A DNA stretch of 64,000 nt from Alicyclobacillus acidocaldarius subsp. acidocaldarius Tc-4-1 (GCF_000219875.1 NC_017167.1:786765-850764); one strand, 5' to 3'. Counted from the first letter of the stretch, positions 1-10,146 are shown. Program-made: numbers and translations. The notes: a model not told the origin generated them from the letters alone.

Positions 1-254
1 CAGGTGCTGGGATGTTCGTCGGGTTCGATGAGCTCGATGTCGAGGTTCTCGAGGCGGAAAAACGCGAGTTTGGCGCGCGCCTGGGTCGGTTGTCCCTGGT
101 ATTCCGTCCGCGCCTGCTCGTACGCCTCGGTCCAGTGCCACTTCGGCACGTCGCAGCCGAGGAGCTTCGCCCAAGCGGCGCTCGCCGCTTCAATGTCCCG
201 CACGATGATGCCAATCTGCGCAACGCGCCGCGTCCCCAATGGATACGCTTCCAT
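1..254 (-). CDS. VOC/glyoxalase-family protein, C-terminus cut by window edge
   Basis: Reading the minus strand from the ATG at 254 gives MEAYPLGTRRVAQIGIIVRD followed by an alpha/beta pattern and the segment FRLENLDIELIEPDEHPST, typical of the first half of a vicinal-oxygen-chelate (glyoxalase/bleomycin resistance/methylmalonyl-CoA epimerase-like) fold. A GGGAGGA ribosome site lies about 7 bases upstream (near 262-268 on the plus strand). About 84 residues are visible before the gene leaves the window at base 1. The substrate cannot be told from this fragment. It is divergent from the large glucan synthase-like gene. Confidence 0.75.
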   Translation of the reverse strand, partial: MEAYPLGTRRVAQIGIIVRDIEAASAAWAKLLGCDVPKWHWTEAYEQARTEYQGQPTQARAKLAFFRLENLDIELIEPDEHPST

Positions 255-326
255 ACGCCTTCCTCCCAAAACGTTTTGACACCATCTTACCACGTCCGTT
301 GGCGCCCGTGTCAGCGCGAACCGATT

Positions 327-332
327 TATAAT
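327..332 (+). promoter_or_regulatory. -10 box (TATAAT), probable promoter of the glucan synthase-like gene
   Basis: A perfect TATAAT lies 94 bases before the start codon at 426 in otherwise GC-rich DNA. No good -35 box is seen at 16-18 bases; TTGGCG at 299-304 is 22 bases upstream, so an activator or a weak promoter is possible. Confidence 0.35.
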
Positions 333-425
333 CCAGACTTCAAACGGGAATGTTTACATATGCTGCCGTTTTATCTGTTCGTTCGGACGGGCGATCCGAG
401 ACTCTCGGCGGCACAAGGAGGACCT

Positions 426-3400
426 ATGGCGTTCGACACAGAGCTCGAGAGACGCGCGCATGCATTGGCGCTGACGCAAGATATCAGTTCGACGCGCGGC
501 GGGGGAGACGACCTGTGGCCCATCCTGCGCCGGTTAACGGCGCGTGTCCGGAATTTCGCCGCCAGACTCGAGCGGGAACCTGCGGCGTGTTCCGAGCCTG
601 CGCACGAGTGGCTGATCGATCACGCCGCCTATCTCGAACTCCAGGCGATGCTGGCGGAGCGCCTGTGGCCGAACGCCGTCGTGCGGAAACTGCCGAGGAT
701 GGTCGAGACCGGGGAGCCTCGCGTGGTGGCGCTCGCCACCACCTACCTCGATGCGGTGCGCGGACACATCGAGGCCGAGACGCTCACCCGCTTTGTCGAG
801 GCGTACCAGGACGTCCAGGTGCTGACGACCCTCGAGTGCCATCAGCTTGCCAACGGGCTGCGCATCGCGATTCTCACGCGGATCGCTGAAGCGAGCGAGG
901 AAATTCAGCGTCGGTACGAGGCGTGCCGCGCCATCCAACGCTTACTCAGCGAGATCGAGCAGGGAGGCGGGCCAGCGGCCGTGCGGCGCGCCATCGACCG
1001 CTTTTCCAAAGGGCGTGAGCTCGGTGCCGTGGAAGTGGTACACCTCGTGCATCACCTGTCCGAGTGGGAGCCGGATAGCCAGGAGTTGCGCGAGTGGCTG
1101 GCGGCGCACGTCGCCAACTCTTCCGAGAGCATCGAGCGGCTGACGACGTACGAGGCCGAGTGGCACGCCGAAATTCAGGTGCTCATCGGCAACTTGGTGC
1201 AGAGCCTGCACGCGCTGGAGCGCATGTCTTGGCAGCCCATGGCGTCGCGCATTTCCCGGGTGCAGGCCTGCCTGCGCGAGGAGCCGACGGGCGACTATAC
1301 GCGGCTCGATCCGACAAGCCAGAACGTGCTCACCCATCAGGTCAGCTGGCTCAGCGAGGCCTTCCGCCTGCCCGAGGCGATGATCGCGGAGACCGCCGTC
1401 TCACTCGCGCGGGACGCGTGGGAGAAGGCCGGATCGCCCACCGCCGCAAGCGACCTGCCGCGGGAGGCGTTTGTGGCGCATTATCTGTGCGATCCCGACG
1501 GCATGCACGCGCTTCATCGAACGCTCAAGGAGCGCGCGAAGCCGAGGGCGGTGCCGCAAATCGCGCTGCGCCGCCACCCGCTGCGCACGTACCTGCTCGG
1601 TGTTGCGCTCTTGTTCGCGGCCATCCTGTGGGCGGTGCTCGATGGATTCACGGGCGGATTTCGCGCATCCGTTGGCGTGACACTTGCACTTGCCGTCCTG
1701 CTCGCGCTTCCCGTGAGCGAGTGGGTCCTCGCCCTCGTGCACGAGGGGATCCGCCGCGCCGTTCGGCCCGTGCCCATCCTGCGCCTCGACTTCAGCGAGG
1801 GGATTCCAGAGGATGCTCGCACCATGGTGGTGCTCCCCGTCCTATGGGCAAACGAGGCCGACGTCGACGAGGCGTTCGACAAAATCGAACTTCACCATCT
1901 GACGCAGCGGGGAGACAACGTCTATTTTGCGGTGCTGTCGGACCTGCGCGACGCCGGTGCGCCGGATCTGCCGGAGGACGAGATCCTGCTCGCCCGGGCG
2001 CGCGCGCGACTTGAGGCGCTTCGCCGCAAGTACGGAGCCGCCCGCTTCTTTTGGTTTCACCGCCACCGCGTTTTGAACCGTGCAGACGGCGTATACATGG
2101 GCTGGGAGCGAAAACGGGGGAAGCTGGTCGAGCTGATCGAGCTCATGCGCGGCAAGCGCGACACCACCTTTTGCGTGAAAGATGGAGATCTCGACGTCCT
2201 ACCGACCATTCGCTACGTGTTTACCGCCGATCTCGACACCGAACTTCCCATCGGCGCCGTGCAGCGCCTCGTCGGCACGATGCACCTTGGCTACAACCGG
2301 CCGCGGCTCAACGCCCGCGGCACGCGCGTCGAGCAGGGCTACGGCGTGCTCCAGCCGGCCGTAGCCGTCAGCCCGCGCTCGACGCAGGTGTCGCGCTTTG
2401 CGCGCCTCTGGTCGGGCGAGACGGGCGTGGATCCCTACGCGTTCGCCATCTCCAATCCGTATCAGGATTGGTTCGGGCGCGGCCTGTTCGTCGGCAAGGG
2501 ACTCATCGACGTCGATGCCTTCCACGCCGTGCTGTGTGATCGCATCCCGGACAATAGGGTCCTGAGCCACGACATCCTCGAAGGCGGATTCTTGCGCGCG
2601 GGGCTCGTCGCCGATGTGGAGGTAGTCGAGAGCCAGCCTGCGACGCTCCGCGCCTACATGCGCCGCGCCCACCGCTGGGTGCGAGGAGACTGGCAGTTGA
2701 CGTATTGGTTGCGCCGGGTGTGTCGAGATCGCCGCGGCCGGGCGCAGCCTGTGGACTTGTGCGGCTTCACCCGCTGGAACATCGTCGATCACGTCCGGCA
2801 CAGCCTGGTCCATCCGGCGCTTGTGCTGCTCATCGGCCTTGGTGGCGCTGGCCTTTTGCCCGGGCCGGCGTACGCGTACGGCGCCGTGCTCCTGATCACC
2901 GTGTTTTTGCCCGTTCTGCGCCAGCTTGACGCCGTCCGGCCTAGCGAATGGTCCTGGCGGGGCGCCGCGACGGCGCTGGGCCAGAGCCTGGTCATGCTCG
3001 TGACGCTGCCGTTCATGGCGGTGGTCGAGGCGGATGCCAGTCTGCGCGCGCTGTATCGGATGCTCATCAGCCGGAGGCGGCTGCTCGAGTGGATCCCGTC
3101 CTCCCACGCGGACCGTGCAGACGGATCGTCCGCGCCCCTTCTCTACGAGCCCGCGGGTTACGCGGTCGCGCTGGCCTGCTCAGTGCCTGGGCTCTTCGGT
3201 ACCTGGGAACAGGTGTTCTTGGGCGCTCTCGCGCTCGCGGTGTGGTTGCCCGCGCACGGTGTGGCGCGATTGCTCGCCCAACCCGCCGGTCCACCGCGCG
3301 TGGATCCTCACCCGGACCTTTCCGCGCATCTGCGCGAAGTGGCCGTGGCAATGTGGCGGTTTTACGAGCGGTACGTCGGCGAGGAGGATCACCACCTGCC

Positions 3401-6400
3401 GCCGGACAATGTGCAGCTTGAGCCGGTGGAGCGAGTCGCGCACCGCACCTCCCCCACCAACATTGGGCTCTACCTCTTGTGCGTCGCCGCAGCGGCAGAT
3501 CTGGAAATCATCTCGAAGGAACACGCCGTGCATCGCCTGGAGCAAACCATGGCGACGCTCATGTCCCTGGATCGGTGGCACGGCCACCTGTTCAACTGGT
3601 ATGATACGCGGACGCTCAGGCCCCTTCCGCCGAGGTACGTCTCGACCGTGGACTCCGGCAACCTGGTCTGCGCGATGTTGGCCTTGGGCCAGGCGCTTCG
3701 CGAATGGGCGGCATCCGACGCGGATGTCGCCCCTCGCGCGCGCCGCCTTGCGGACGCCGTGGAGGGCTTTGCGCAGGAAGTAGATTTTCGCCCGCTGTAT
3801 CGCCCGGATCTCAGGCTGTTTTCCTTGGGCTTTCACGCAGATCGAAACGAGCTCGAGACAATTGTCTACGATCTCCTCGCTTCCGAGGCGCGCCAGGCGA
3901 GTTTCATCGCCATCGCGAATGGCCAGGTGCCTGCGTCCCACTGGTTCGCGCTGTCCCGCACCATGACGCGCGTGGGCCGACACTATCCGCTCTTGTCCTG
4001 GTCCGGCACGATGTTCGAATATCTCATGCCCGCGCTTTTGATGCGCCACCTGCCCGGCACCCTCTGGGAGGAGACGTATCGCGGCGTGGTGTCGAGACAG
4101 ATCGCCTACGCGCGGGAGCGCGGCGTCCCGTTCGGCATCTCGGAGAGCGGTTTCTACGCGTTCGATCGCGACCTCAACTACCAATACCGGGCGTTCGGTG
4201 TGCCGGGGCTCGGGCTGGACCGCGGCCTGGAACGCAACCTCGTCGTGGCGCCCTATGCGACCATGCTGGCGCTTTCTTTTGCCCCTGAACAGGTGGCTGA
4301 CGCCCTTAGGCAATTGCGCGAGTTGGGCGCGCTCGGGCCGTACGGCTACTACGAGGCCGTCGACTTCACGGCAAGCCGCCTTCCGTCGGGAGAACGGTAC
4401 AAGGTGGTGCAGAGCTTCATGGCCCACCACCAGGGGATGGCGTTCATTGCCATCGCGAACTACCTGCAGCACAATCTTTGGATCGAGCGGTTTCACCGCT
4501 TGCCGCTCGTGCGCGCGGGCGAGTACATGCTGTATGAACGCATGCCCAAGCGCCCGGCGCTGCTCCTCAAGCCAGTTCACGCCGCGCACGCGCCGAACTT
4601 CGACCGCCCGGTCTATGCGCGCCGGCGGAGCGGAAACGACGACGCGTGGAACGCGGTCTCCAACGGCAATCTGACGAGCTTCGTCGACGCGCGGGGCGAG
4701 GGTGGGATAATCTGGCGCGGCATCGCAGTCACGCGCTTCCGGCCGGATCGGCACCTGCCGTATCGCGGACCCGTGATGTACGTGCGAGATGTGGATCGCG
4801 GCGGCGTCTTTCGCACCACGTTGCACGGGGGCGCAGGACACGTGGAGGCGGAGTTCCGCCCGGACAAGTCGAGCTTGAAGCGCGTGGTGGACGGGATCGA
4901 GAGCGAGTGGTCTGTGCTCGTGGCGCCGGACCGAGATGTGGAGATTCGGAAGTTGGTCCTTCAGAACCTCGGCGAGGACATTCGCCGGCTCGAGGTGACC
5001 TATTTCGCCGAACTCGCACTCGCGAAGCCAGCGGCGGACATCGCGCATCCGTCGTTTCAGCGCTTATTTGTCGAGACGGGCTGGGACGAGGCGCGCCACG
5101 TGCTGTGGGCGCGGCGCAGGCCCGAATCGGACGATGAGCTGGACGTGTACGCGGCGTTTCACCTTGTGGCGGACGAAGAAGCGCCGGCACCGGTCGAGTG
5201 GGACTCCCACCGGGCGCGGTTCGTCGGGCGCGGCGGCCGTCTCGCGGCGCCGAAGGGGCTCTGGCAACGCCTGCGCGGCGAAGCTGGATCGGTCGCCGAT
5301 CCGGCCGCGATTCTCCGCACAACCGTGGCACTCGCGCCCGGGGAAAAGCGCGCGCTCTATGTCATCACCGCGCTCGGCGAGGCGCGGGAAGAGGTCGTGG
5401 AGAGGGCGTTTGAAATGCGCAAGCCTTCGGCCTTATCGCGCGCGGCGCAACTCGCATGGATGCGCGCGCAGATCGATCTCCGCCAACTGCACCTTTCGCC
5501 GGAAGACGTCGAGGACGCCATGGAATTGCTGTCGCGGTTCTTGTCCCGGCGCGCGTTTTCGCCCGAGCGGCGGGCGGCCATCCTGCAGAACGAGCTCGGC
5601 CAATCCGGACTCTGGGCGCACGGGATCTCGGGTGACAGGCCCATCGTCGCCGTCCGGCTCGCCTCCGCGGCGGAAATCCCATTTGTCGCGAAGCTCGCGC
5701 GGTTGACGCAGTACCTGGCGCACATGGGCTTCGCGAGCGATCTCGTCGTGATCGACGAGACGATGTCGAGCTATCGGGACGAGACGCGGGATCGCATCCG
5801 GGCGGAGATGGCGCGCCGCGGCGTGCACGACACCTCGGGGCTCGCCGTGGTGAAGGCGGATCAGCTTTCGAGCGCCGAACAAACGCTCATCGAGGCCGTC
5901 GCGGTCGCAACGTTGCGGGCCGGTGGCCCAAGCGTCGGCGCGCAGCTCGCGGGCGGTCGAGCGCGGCGCGAGGAGCCGGCGAGATTCGCGTCGGACCGCC
6001 TGGAGCCGGAACCGAAGCGCGCGGCGCACGATGCCGGGCAGGTGGAGGGGGAGTTTGCGAACGGCTACGGCGCGTTCGTCGACGACGGTCGCGCGTACCG
6101 CATGCGTGTCACGCGCGCCAAGCGGCCGCCGCGGCCCTGGTCGAACGTGCTTGCCAATCCCAACTTCGGCGCGCTCGTGACCGAGCTCGGCACCGGCTAC
6201 ACCTGGTGGCGCAACAGCCGCGAGTTCAAGCTCACGCCCTGGCACAACGATGCCGCGTTCGACCCGCCCGGTGAAGCCGTGTACCTCGCCGATCTCGACC
6301 GCGGAATCGTCGCGAGCGCCACCCCTTCGCCAGCCGGGGATGCATGGACGTACGACGTGACGCATCGTCCGGGCGTCACCACGTTTGAAAGCGACGTGGA

Positions 6401-8555
6401 GGGCGTCCGCGTGGCGCTCGAGGTGTTCGTGGATCGCGCAGAGCCCATCAAGTGGATGCGGGTGCGGCTTCGCAACCAAACCGGTTCGCGGCGCAGAATC
6501 CGCGTGGCGCCGTACGTCGAATGGGTGCTCGGCGTGGATCCGTTCTCGAACACGCCCCTCGTTGTGGTGCGCAAGCTGACCGAGGCGGACGCCATCGCCG
6601 CGGAAAACCGGTATCAGGAGGCGTTTCGCGGCGCCATGGGGTTTCTCGCCGTAGGCGGCGCTGGGCGGACATCGGGGTGGCTGGGCGACAAGATTCGCTT
6701 CCTCGGCGACGGATCGTATACGCGGCCCGACGCGCTGCTCGAGGACGCGTGGCACGGGGACGAAGGCCCCACGCCGACGCCCTGCGCCGCCCTCGCGCGC
6801 GATTTCGACCTGGGGCCTGACGAGGAGGCCGAGGTGGTCGTGCTCCTCGGCGCGGCGCCTGACGAACACGAGGCCGCGAGGCTCGCCCGGCTCGCGCGCC
6901 CTGACGCGGCGGACCGCGCGCTCCGCGAGGTCAGCGAATTCTGGGCCGATCTGCTCGGACGCGTCCAAGTCCGCACGCCGGACCGCAGCTTCGACATCCT
7001 GATGAACGGCTGGCTCGTGTACCAGGCCCTCGCCTGCCGCATCTGGGCCCGCACAGCGTTTTATCAGGCCGGTGGCGCGTTCGGCTTTCGGGATCAGCTG
7101 CAGGACGCCCTGGCGCTGCTTCACGCCCGTCCCGACGTGCTGCGCCATCAAATTCTTCGGGCTGCGCGCCATCAGTACGTCGAGGGCGACGTACAGCACT
7201 GGTGGCACGAGGAGCTCGGCAAGGGTATTCGCACCCGTTTCTCGGACGACCTGCTCTGGCTGCCGTACGCGGTCTCGCGCTACCTCGAGGCGACGGGCGA
7301 TACCGCCATCCTCGACGAACGCGTTCCGTATCTCGTGAGCGCCCCGCTTGGCGACGGGGAACTGGAACGATACGAGGACAGCGTATGGAGCCAGGAGGAA
7401 GGCAGCCTCGCGGAGCACGTGGCACGGGCCGTGGAGCGCGCGCTGCACTTCGGCCATCACGGCCTGCCACTCATGGGCATCGGCGACTGGAACGACGGTC
7501 TGAGTCGAGTCGGCGCGAAGGGCCGGGGCGAGAGCGTGTGGCTGGCGTGGTTCTTGGCGGATGTGTTGCGGCGGGTGGCCGAGATCGACCATCCCGCATT
7601 CGCTTCCCACCGTGGGCGCTGGCTTGCGATGCGCAAGAAGCTTCTCAAAGCGGCGAACGAGTCGGCGTGGGATGGACAGTGGTACCGGCGCGCTGTGACG
7701 GACGACGGGCTGTGGCTAGGGTCGGCCGCGTCGCCCGCGTGTCGGATCGACGCCATTGCTCAATCGTGGGCCGTCCTCTCGGGCGGTGCTCCGCCGGATC
7801 GGGCCGTGCGCGCCATGGAATCGTTCGACCGGGAACTCGTGGACCGGCGCCTGGGTGTGGCGCATTTGCTGCAGCCGCCGTTTCGAGATTTGCGCCCGAG
7901 CCCTGGGTACATCCAGGGCTATCCGCCAGGAATTCGCGAGAACGGCGGGCAATACACCCACGGGGTCATCTGGAGCATCATCGCGTGGACCCATCTCGGG
8001 CGGGGAGAGGAGGCTTATGAACTCTTCTCCATGCTGAATCCGATTCACCACGCCGACACGTCGCGAGAAGTGGAGCGGTACGGAAACGAGCCCTATGTCA
8101 TGTCGGCGGACATTTACACGGAGCAGCCGAACGTGGGGCAGGGCGGATGGTCCTGGTATACAGGCGCCGCTTCGTGGATGTACCAGGCGGGGCTCGCGGC
8201 CATCCTAGGCGTTCAGCGGCGCGGGACCAAGCTCATCGTAGAACCGTGCATCCCCATGCACTGGCCTGGCTTTGAGGTGAGGTATCGCCACGGTTCAACG
8301 CTCTACCGGATTCGCGTCGAGCGAGCGACACAAGGCGCGCAGGCGCGCGAGCGAATGCTCACGGTGGATGGCGTGGCTGCGGCCGAGATCCAGCTCGTGG
8401 ACGATGGTGGGGAGCACGACGTGGTTGTGTGGCTCGCGGACTCAGGCGCCGTGGTGTCAAACAACCTTCAGACAGTGACTGCCCTGCCGCGCGAGGGAGC
8501 TCGGCGACACCGCATGTCGAGCGGCGCCCGCGTTCCCCGCGAGCATGGCGTGTAA
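426..8555 (+). CDS. Cyclic beta-1,2-glucan synthase-like protein (GT84 + glycoamylase-like + GH94 domains)
   Basis: A 2709-residue membrane protein. Start chosen at ATG 426 because GGAGG lies 5-6 bases before it; the open frame runs further upstream without a ribosome site. Order: soluble N-terminal region; membrane segments near residues 387-440; GT84-like glycosyltransferase domain with FTADLDTELP near 597 and RRAHRWVRGDWQ near 747; more membrane segments near 795-870; glycoamylase-like domain (SWSGTMFEYLMP near 1191, HHQGMAF near 1333); C-terminal GH94 phosphorylase-type region with FGFRDQLQD near 2218 and GDWNDG near 2353. The architecture and length match NdvB/Cgs proteins, which make and size cyclic beta-1,2-glucans from UDP-glucose. 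That this protein makes the same polymer is inference. It appears to be a single-gene unit. Several long antisense frames inside it are GC-rich shadows. Confidence 0.9.
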   Translation: MAFDTELERRAHALALTQDISSTRGGGDDLWPILRRLTARVRNFAARLEREPAACSEPAHEWLIDHAAYLELQAMLAERLWPNAVVRKLPRMVETGEPRVVALATTYLDAVRGHIEAETLTRFVEAYQDVQVLTTLECHQLANGLRIAILTRIAEASEEIQRRYEACRAIQRLLSEIEQGGGPAAVRRAIDRFSKGRELGAVEVVHLVHHLSEWEPDSQELREWLAAHVANSSESIERLTTYEAEWHAEIQVLIGNLVQSLHALERMSWQPMASRISRVQACLREEPTGDYTRLDPTSQNVLTHQVSWLSEAFRLPEAMIAETAVSLARDAWEKAGSPTAASDLPREAFVAHYLCDPDGMHALHRTLKERAKPRAVPQIALRRHPLRTYLLGVALLFAAILWAVLDGFTGGFRASVGVTLALAVLLALPVSEWVLALVHEGIRRAVRPVPILRLDFSEGIPEDARTMVVLPVLWANEADVDEAFDKIELHHLTQRGDNVYFAVLSDLRDAGAPDLPEDEILLARARARLEALRRKYGAARFFWFHRHRVLNRADGVYMGWERKRGKLVELIELMRGKRDTTFCVKDGDLDVLPTIRYVFTADLDTELPIGAVQRLVGTMHLGYNRPRLNARGTRVEQGYGVLQPAVAVSPRSTQVSRFARLWSGETGVDPYAFAISNPYQDWFGRGLFVGKGLIDVDAFHAVLCDRIPDNRVLSHDILEGGFLRAGLVADVEVVESQPATLRAYMRRAHRWVRGDWQLTYWLRRVCRDRRGRAQPVDLCGFTRWNIVDHVRHSLVHPALVLLIGLGGAGLLPGPAYAYGAVLLITVFLPVLRQLDAVRPSEWSWRGAATALGQSLVMLVTLPFMAVVEADASLRALYRMLISRRRLLEWIPSSHADRADGSSAPLLYEPAGYAVALACSVPGLFGTWEQVFLGALALAVWLPAHGVARLLAQPAGPPRVDPHPDLSAHLREVAVAMWRFYERYVGEEDHHLPPDNVQLEPVERVAHRTSPTNIGLYLLCVAAAADLEIISKEHAVHRLEQTMATLMSLDRWHGHLFNWYDTRTLRPLPPRYVSTVDSGNLVCAMLALGQALREWAASDADVAPRARRLADAVEGFAQEVDFRPLYRPDLRLFSLGFHADRNELETIVYDLLASEARQASFIAIANGQVPASHWFALSRTMTRVGRHYPLLSWSGTMFEYLMPALLMRHLPGTLWEETYRGVVSRQIAYARERGVPFGISESGFYAFDRDLNYQYRAFGVPGLGLDRGLERNLVVAPYATMLALSFAPEQVADALRQLRELGALGPYGYYEAVDFTASRLPSGERYKVVQSFMAHHQGMAFIAIANYLQHNLWIERFHRLPLVRAGEYMLYERMPKRPALLLKPVHAAHAPNFDRPVYARRRSGNDDAWNAVSNGNLTSFVDARGEGGIIWRGIAVTRFRPDRHLPYRGPVMYVRDVDRGGVFRTTLHGGAGHVEAEFRPDKSSLKRVVDGIESEWSVLVAPDRDVEIRKLVLQNLGEDIRRLEVTYFAELALAKPAADIAHPSFQRLFVETGWDEARHVLWARRRPESDDELDVYAAFHLVADEEAPAPVEWDSHRARFVGRGGRLAAPKGLWQRLRGEAGSVADPAAILRTTVALAPGEKRALYVITALGEAREEVVERAFEMRKPSALSRAAQLAWMRAQIDLRQLHLSPEDVEDAMELLSRFLSRRAFSPERRAAILQNELGQSGLWAHGISGDRPIVAVRLASAAEIPFVAKLARLTQYLAHMGFASDLVVIDETMSSYRDETRDRIRAEMARRGVHDTSGLAVVKADQLSSAEQTLIEAVAVATLRAGGPSVGAQLAGGRARREEPARFASDRLEPEPKRAAHDAGQVEGEFANGYGAFVDDGRAYRMRVTRAKRPPRPWSNVLANPNFGALVTELGTGYTWWRNSREFKLTPWHNDAAFDPPGEAVYLADLDRGIVASATPSPAGDAWTYDVTHRPGVTTFESDVEGVRVALEVFVDRAEPIKWMRVRLRNQTGSRRRIRVAPYVEWVLGVDPFSNTPLVVVRKLTEADAIAAENRYQEAFRGAMGFLAVGGAGRTSGWLGDKIRFLGDGSYTRPDALLEDAWHGDEGPTPTPCAALARDFDLGPDEEAEVVVLLGAAPDEHEAARLARLARPDAADRALREVSEFWADLLGRVQVRTPDRSFDILMNGWLVYQALACRIWARTAFYQAGGAFGFRDQLQDALALLHARPDVLRHQILRAARHQYVEGDVQHWWHEELGKGIRTRFSDDLLWLPYAVSRYLEATGDTAILDERVPYLVSAPLGDGELERYEDSVWSQEEGSLAEHVARAVERALHFGHHGLPLMGIGDWNDGLSRVGAKGRGESVWLAWFLADVLRRVAEIDHPAFASHRGRWLAMRKKLLKAANESAWDGQWYRRAVTDDGLWLGSAASPACRIDAIAQSWAVLSGGAPPDRAVRAMESFDRELVDRRLGVAHLLQPPFRDLRPSPGYIQGYPPGIRENGGQYTHGVIWSIIAWTHLGRGEEAYELFSMLNPIHHADTSREVERYGNEPYVMSADIYTEQPNVGQGGWSWYTGAASWMYQAGLAAILGVQRRGTKLIVEPCIPMHWPGFEVRYRHGSTLYRIRVERATQGAQARERMLTVDGVAAAEIQLVDDGGEHDVVVWLADSGAVVSNNLQTVTALPREGARRHRMSSGARVPREHGV

Positions 8556-8578
8556 AAGCGCGGTCGACTTGGTAGGGC

Positions 8579-8604
8579 GGCGCGAATGGCGGAACATTCG
8601 CGCC
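8579..8604. terminator. Hairpin between convergent genes
   Basis: A perfect 10-bp stem (GGCGCGAATG / CATTCGCGCC) with a 6-base loop lies between the convergent glucan synthase-like gene and the MFS gene. There is no T-run on either side, so it may act as a barrier hairpin rather than a classic intrinsic terminator. Confidence 0.45.
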
Positions 8605-8620
8605 CCTAGCATTCACGGGA

Positions 8621-10003
8621 TCAAACGCCCACGTTTGGCCCTTGCTCCTGCACAATGACGCGTTCGTTGACGTCCTCCAGCGCGCGCCCCGTCGTCTTCG
8701 GTCCAAGTGCTCCCACGTCAATCATCAAGAGCACCATGGCGCCGGCCACGACGGAGAACATCGCCGTGGCCCCATGCGCGTGCAGCACGGGCAAGAGGAT
8801 GAACGGCATCAGGCCGCTCATCAGGCGGCTCAGGCTGTACGCCGTGCCGACAGCCGTGGCGCGCACGGAGGTGGGGTAAATTTCGGCCTGAAAGATGTGA
8901 TAGCCATTGGAGAAAATGTTGCTCGATAACGTATACAAGAATCCAAACAGCATGATGAGTGTCGGCCGCGTGGTCATCCCGAAGAGAATGCCGAATACGG
9001 CCATGCAGAATGCGGCCCCCACGACGATCCACTTGCGCTCGATGCGCTCCACGATGGGCACCGACAAAAGGGAGCCGATGGGATAGCCTATGAAACTCAC
9101 CGCCGCATAGGTGAGTGACGTGGTGATGGTCAGGCCCTTGCTCGCCAAGACCAGAGGCACAAGCGTGCCAAAGCCGTAGTAGCCGAAGGTCTGGAGGATT
9201 TGAAAGATCCAAAGCATGATGGTTCGCTTGGCGTACGTCGGCGTGAACAACGTCCTGAGCGGCACGCGCTTCGGCTCTACAGCATCGGTGGCAGGTGTCC
9301 CCTTTCCGGGTTCACCCGGAGCTTCTTCCAAGAAGCGCGCCAGAATTTGCTCCGCTTCCTGATGCCTGCCCACCGATTCTAGCCAGCGAGGCGATTCGGG
9401 CAGGATGCGCTGCAACGACCAGACAATGATGGCCCCGAGGGAACCGATGACAAACAACCAGCGCCAGCCCGCCATCAGGAAGTGCGTGGTCACGAGGGCA
9501 CGTGCCAAAAATCCTTCCACTGGCGTCGCACAGAATTCCAGTGTGTACGTCCACGCCATGATCCGCCCGCGGTTATGCGCAGGGAAGATCTCGCTCAAGT
9601 ACACGTCGCAGAGTGGCAACAGCGCACCGATGCCAAGTCCGGCGAGGAATCGGAAAACAATCAAGAAGGCCGCATTGGGGCTGAAGGCCGCGATGAAAGT
9701 GAAGACGGAGTACGTCGACAAGATCCCGAGAAACGCGGCTTTTCGCCCGACGCGATCGGCGAGCGCATTGAATCCAATGCTGCCGATGAACATGCCGAGA
9801 AATGCGGATGAGAGCAGGAGCGCCTGCTCCGACTTGGGGATGTGGAATGCGCCCGTCAGCACAGTTCCGAGCACGCCGGAGAGGTAAATGTCGAACAGGT
9901 CGAAGAACAAGCTGATGCCGACGATCACGGCGATGCGCTTGTGCCACCGCGTGAGGGGCATCTGATTGAGGCGCGCAGCGACCATAGGTGTAGACAAGGT
10001 CAT
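8621..10003 (-). CDS. MFS metabolite transporter
   Basis: About 460 residues with 12 predicted membrane segments. The major-facilitator signature is LADRVGRKAAF after TM2, and GLGIGALLPLCDVYLSEIFP is typical of metabolite/aromatic acid:proton symporters. Start taken at ATG 10003 (MTLSTPMVAARLNQ); GCGAGGG sits immediately upstream, which is tight, so the internal ATG at 9985 is an alternative. It is transcribed divergently from the methylcitrate operon, so uptake of propionate or of a compound degraded to propionyl-CoA is a reasonable but unproven guess. An inverted repeat overlapping its likely -10 box suggests repressor control. Confidence 0.8.
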   Translation of the reverse strand: MTLSTPMVAARLNQMPLTRWHKRIAVIVGISLFFDLFDIYLSGVLGTVLTGAFHIPKSEQALLLSSAFLGMFIGSIGFNALADRVGRKAAFLGILSTYSVFTFIAAFSPNAAFLIVFRFLAGLGIGALLPLCDVYLSEIFPAHNRGRIMAWTYTLEFCATPVEGFLARALVTTHFLMAGWRWLFVIGSLGAIIVWSLQRILPESPRWLESVGRHQEAEQILARFLEEAPGEPGKGTPATDAVEPKRVPLRTLFTPTYAKRTIMLWIFQILQTFGYYGFGTLVPLVLASKGLTITTSLTYAAVSFIGYPIGSLLSVPIVERIERKWIVVGAAFCMAVFGILFGMTTRPTLIMLFGFLYTLSSNIFSNGYHIFQAEIYPTSVRATAVGTAYSLSRLMSGLMPFILLPVLHAHGATAMFSVVAGAMVLLMIDVGALGPKTTGRALEDVNERVIVQEQGPNVGV

Positions 10004-10070
10004 CCCTCGCTTTCTGACGATTGCCCGCCCGCTTTCACCACCTCCATGGGCAGGTCGTGATATTGTGTAC

Positions 10071-10091
10071 ACGGTTTCATTATACAACCGT
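10071..10091 (-). promoter_or_regulatory. Inverted repeat overlapping a -10 box (candidate operator)
   Basis: ACGGTT - 9 bases - AACCGT is a perfect 6-bp inverted repeat. Its spacer holds TATAAT on the minus strand (10084-10079), suitably placed about 75 bases before the MFS start. A second palindrome, GTGTACAC, abuts it at 10065-10072. The -35 is weak (about TGTTCA at 10107-10102). Confidence 0.45.
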
Positions 10092-10140
10092 CAAATTTCT
10101 CTGAACACACTGCCAAACCGCCTTCTCGGCCTAGTTCCTG

Positions 10141-10146
10141 TATAAT
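10141..10146 (+). promoter_or_regulatory. -10 box of the methylcitrate operon
   Basis: A perfect TATAAT stands 79 bases before the citrate synthase-like start; no convincing -35 is present 16-18 bases upstream. Confidence 0.4.

Noticed and set aside
3180-5048. 622-codon minus-strand open frame
   Set aside because: Antisense shadow of the same gene with no recognisable motif.
5433-7610. 725-codon minus-strand open frame inside the glucan synthase-like gene
   Set aside because: Exactly antisense to a clear GT84/GH94 protein; composition is Arg/His/Pro-rich as expected for a GC-rich shadow, with no domain or ribosome site.
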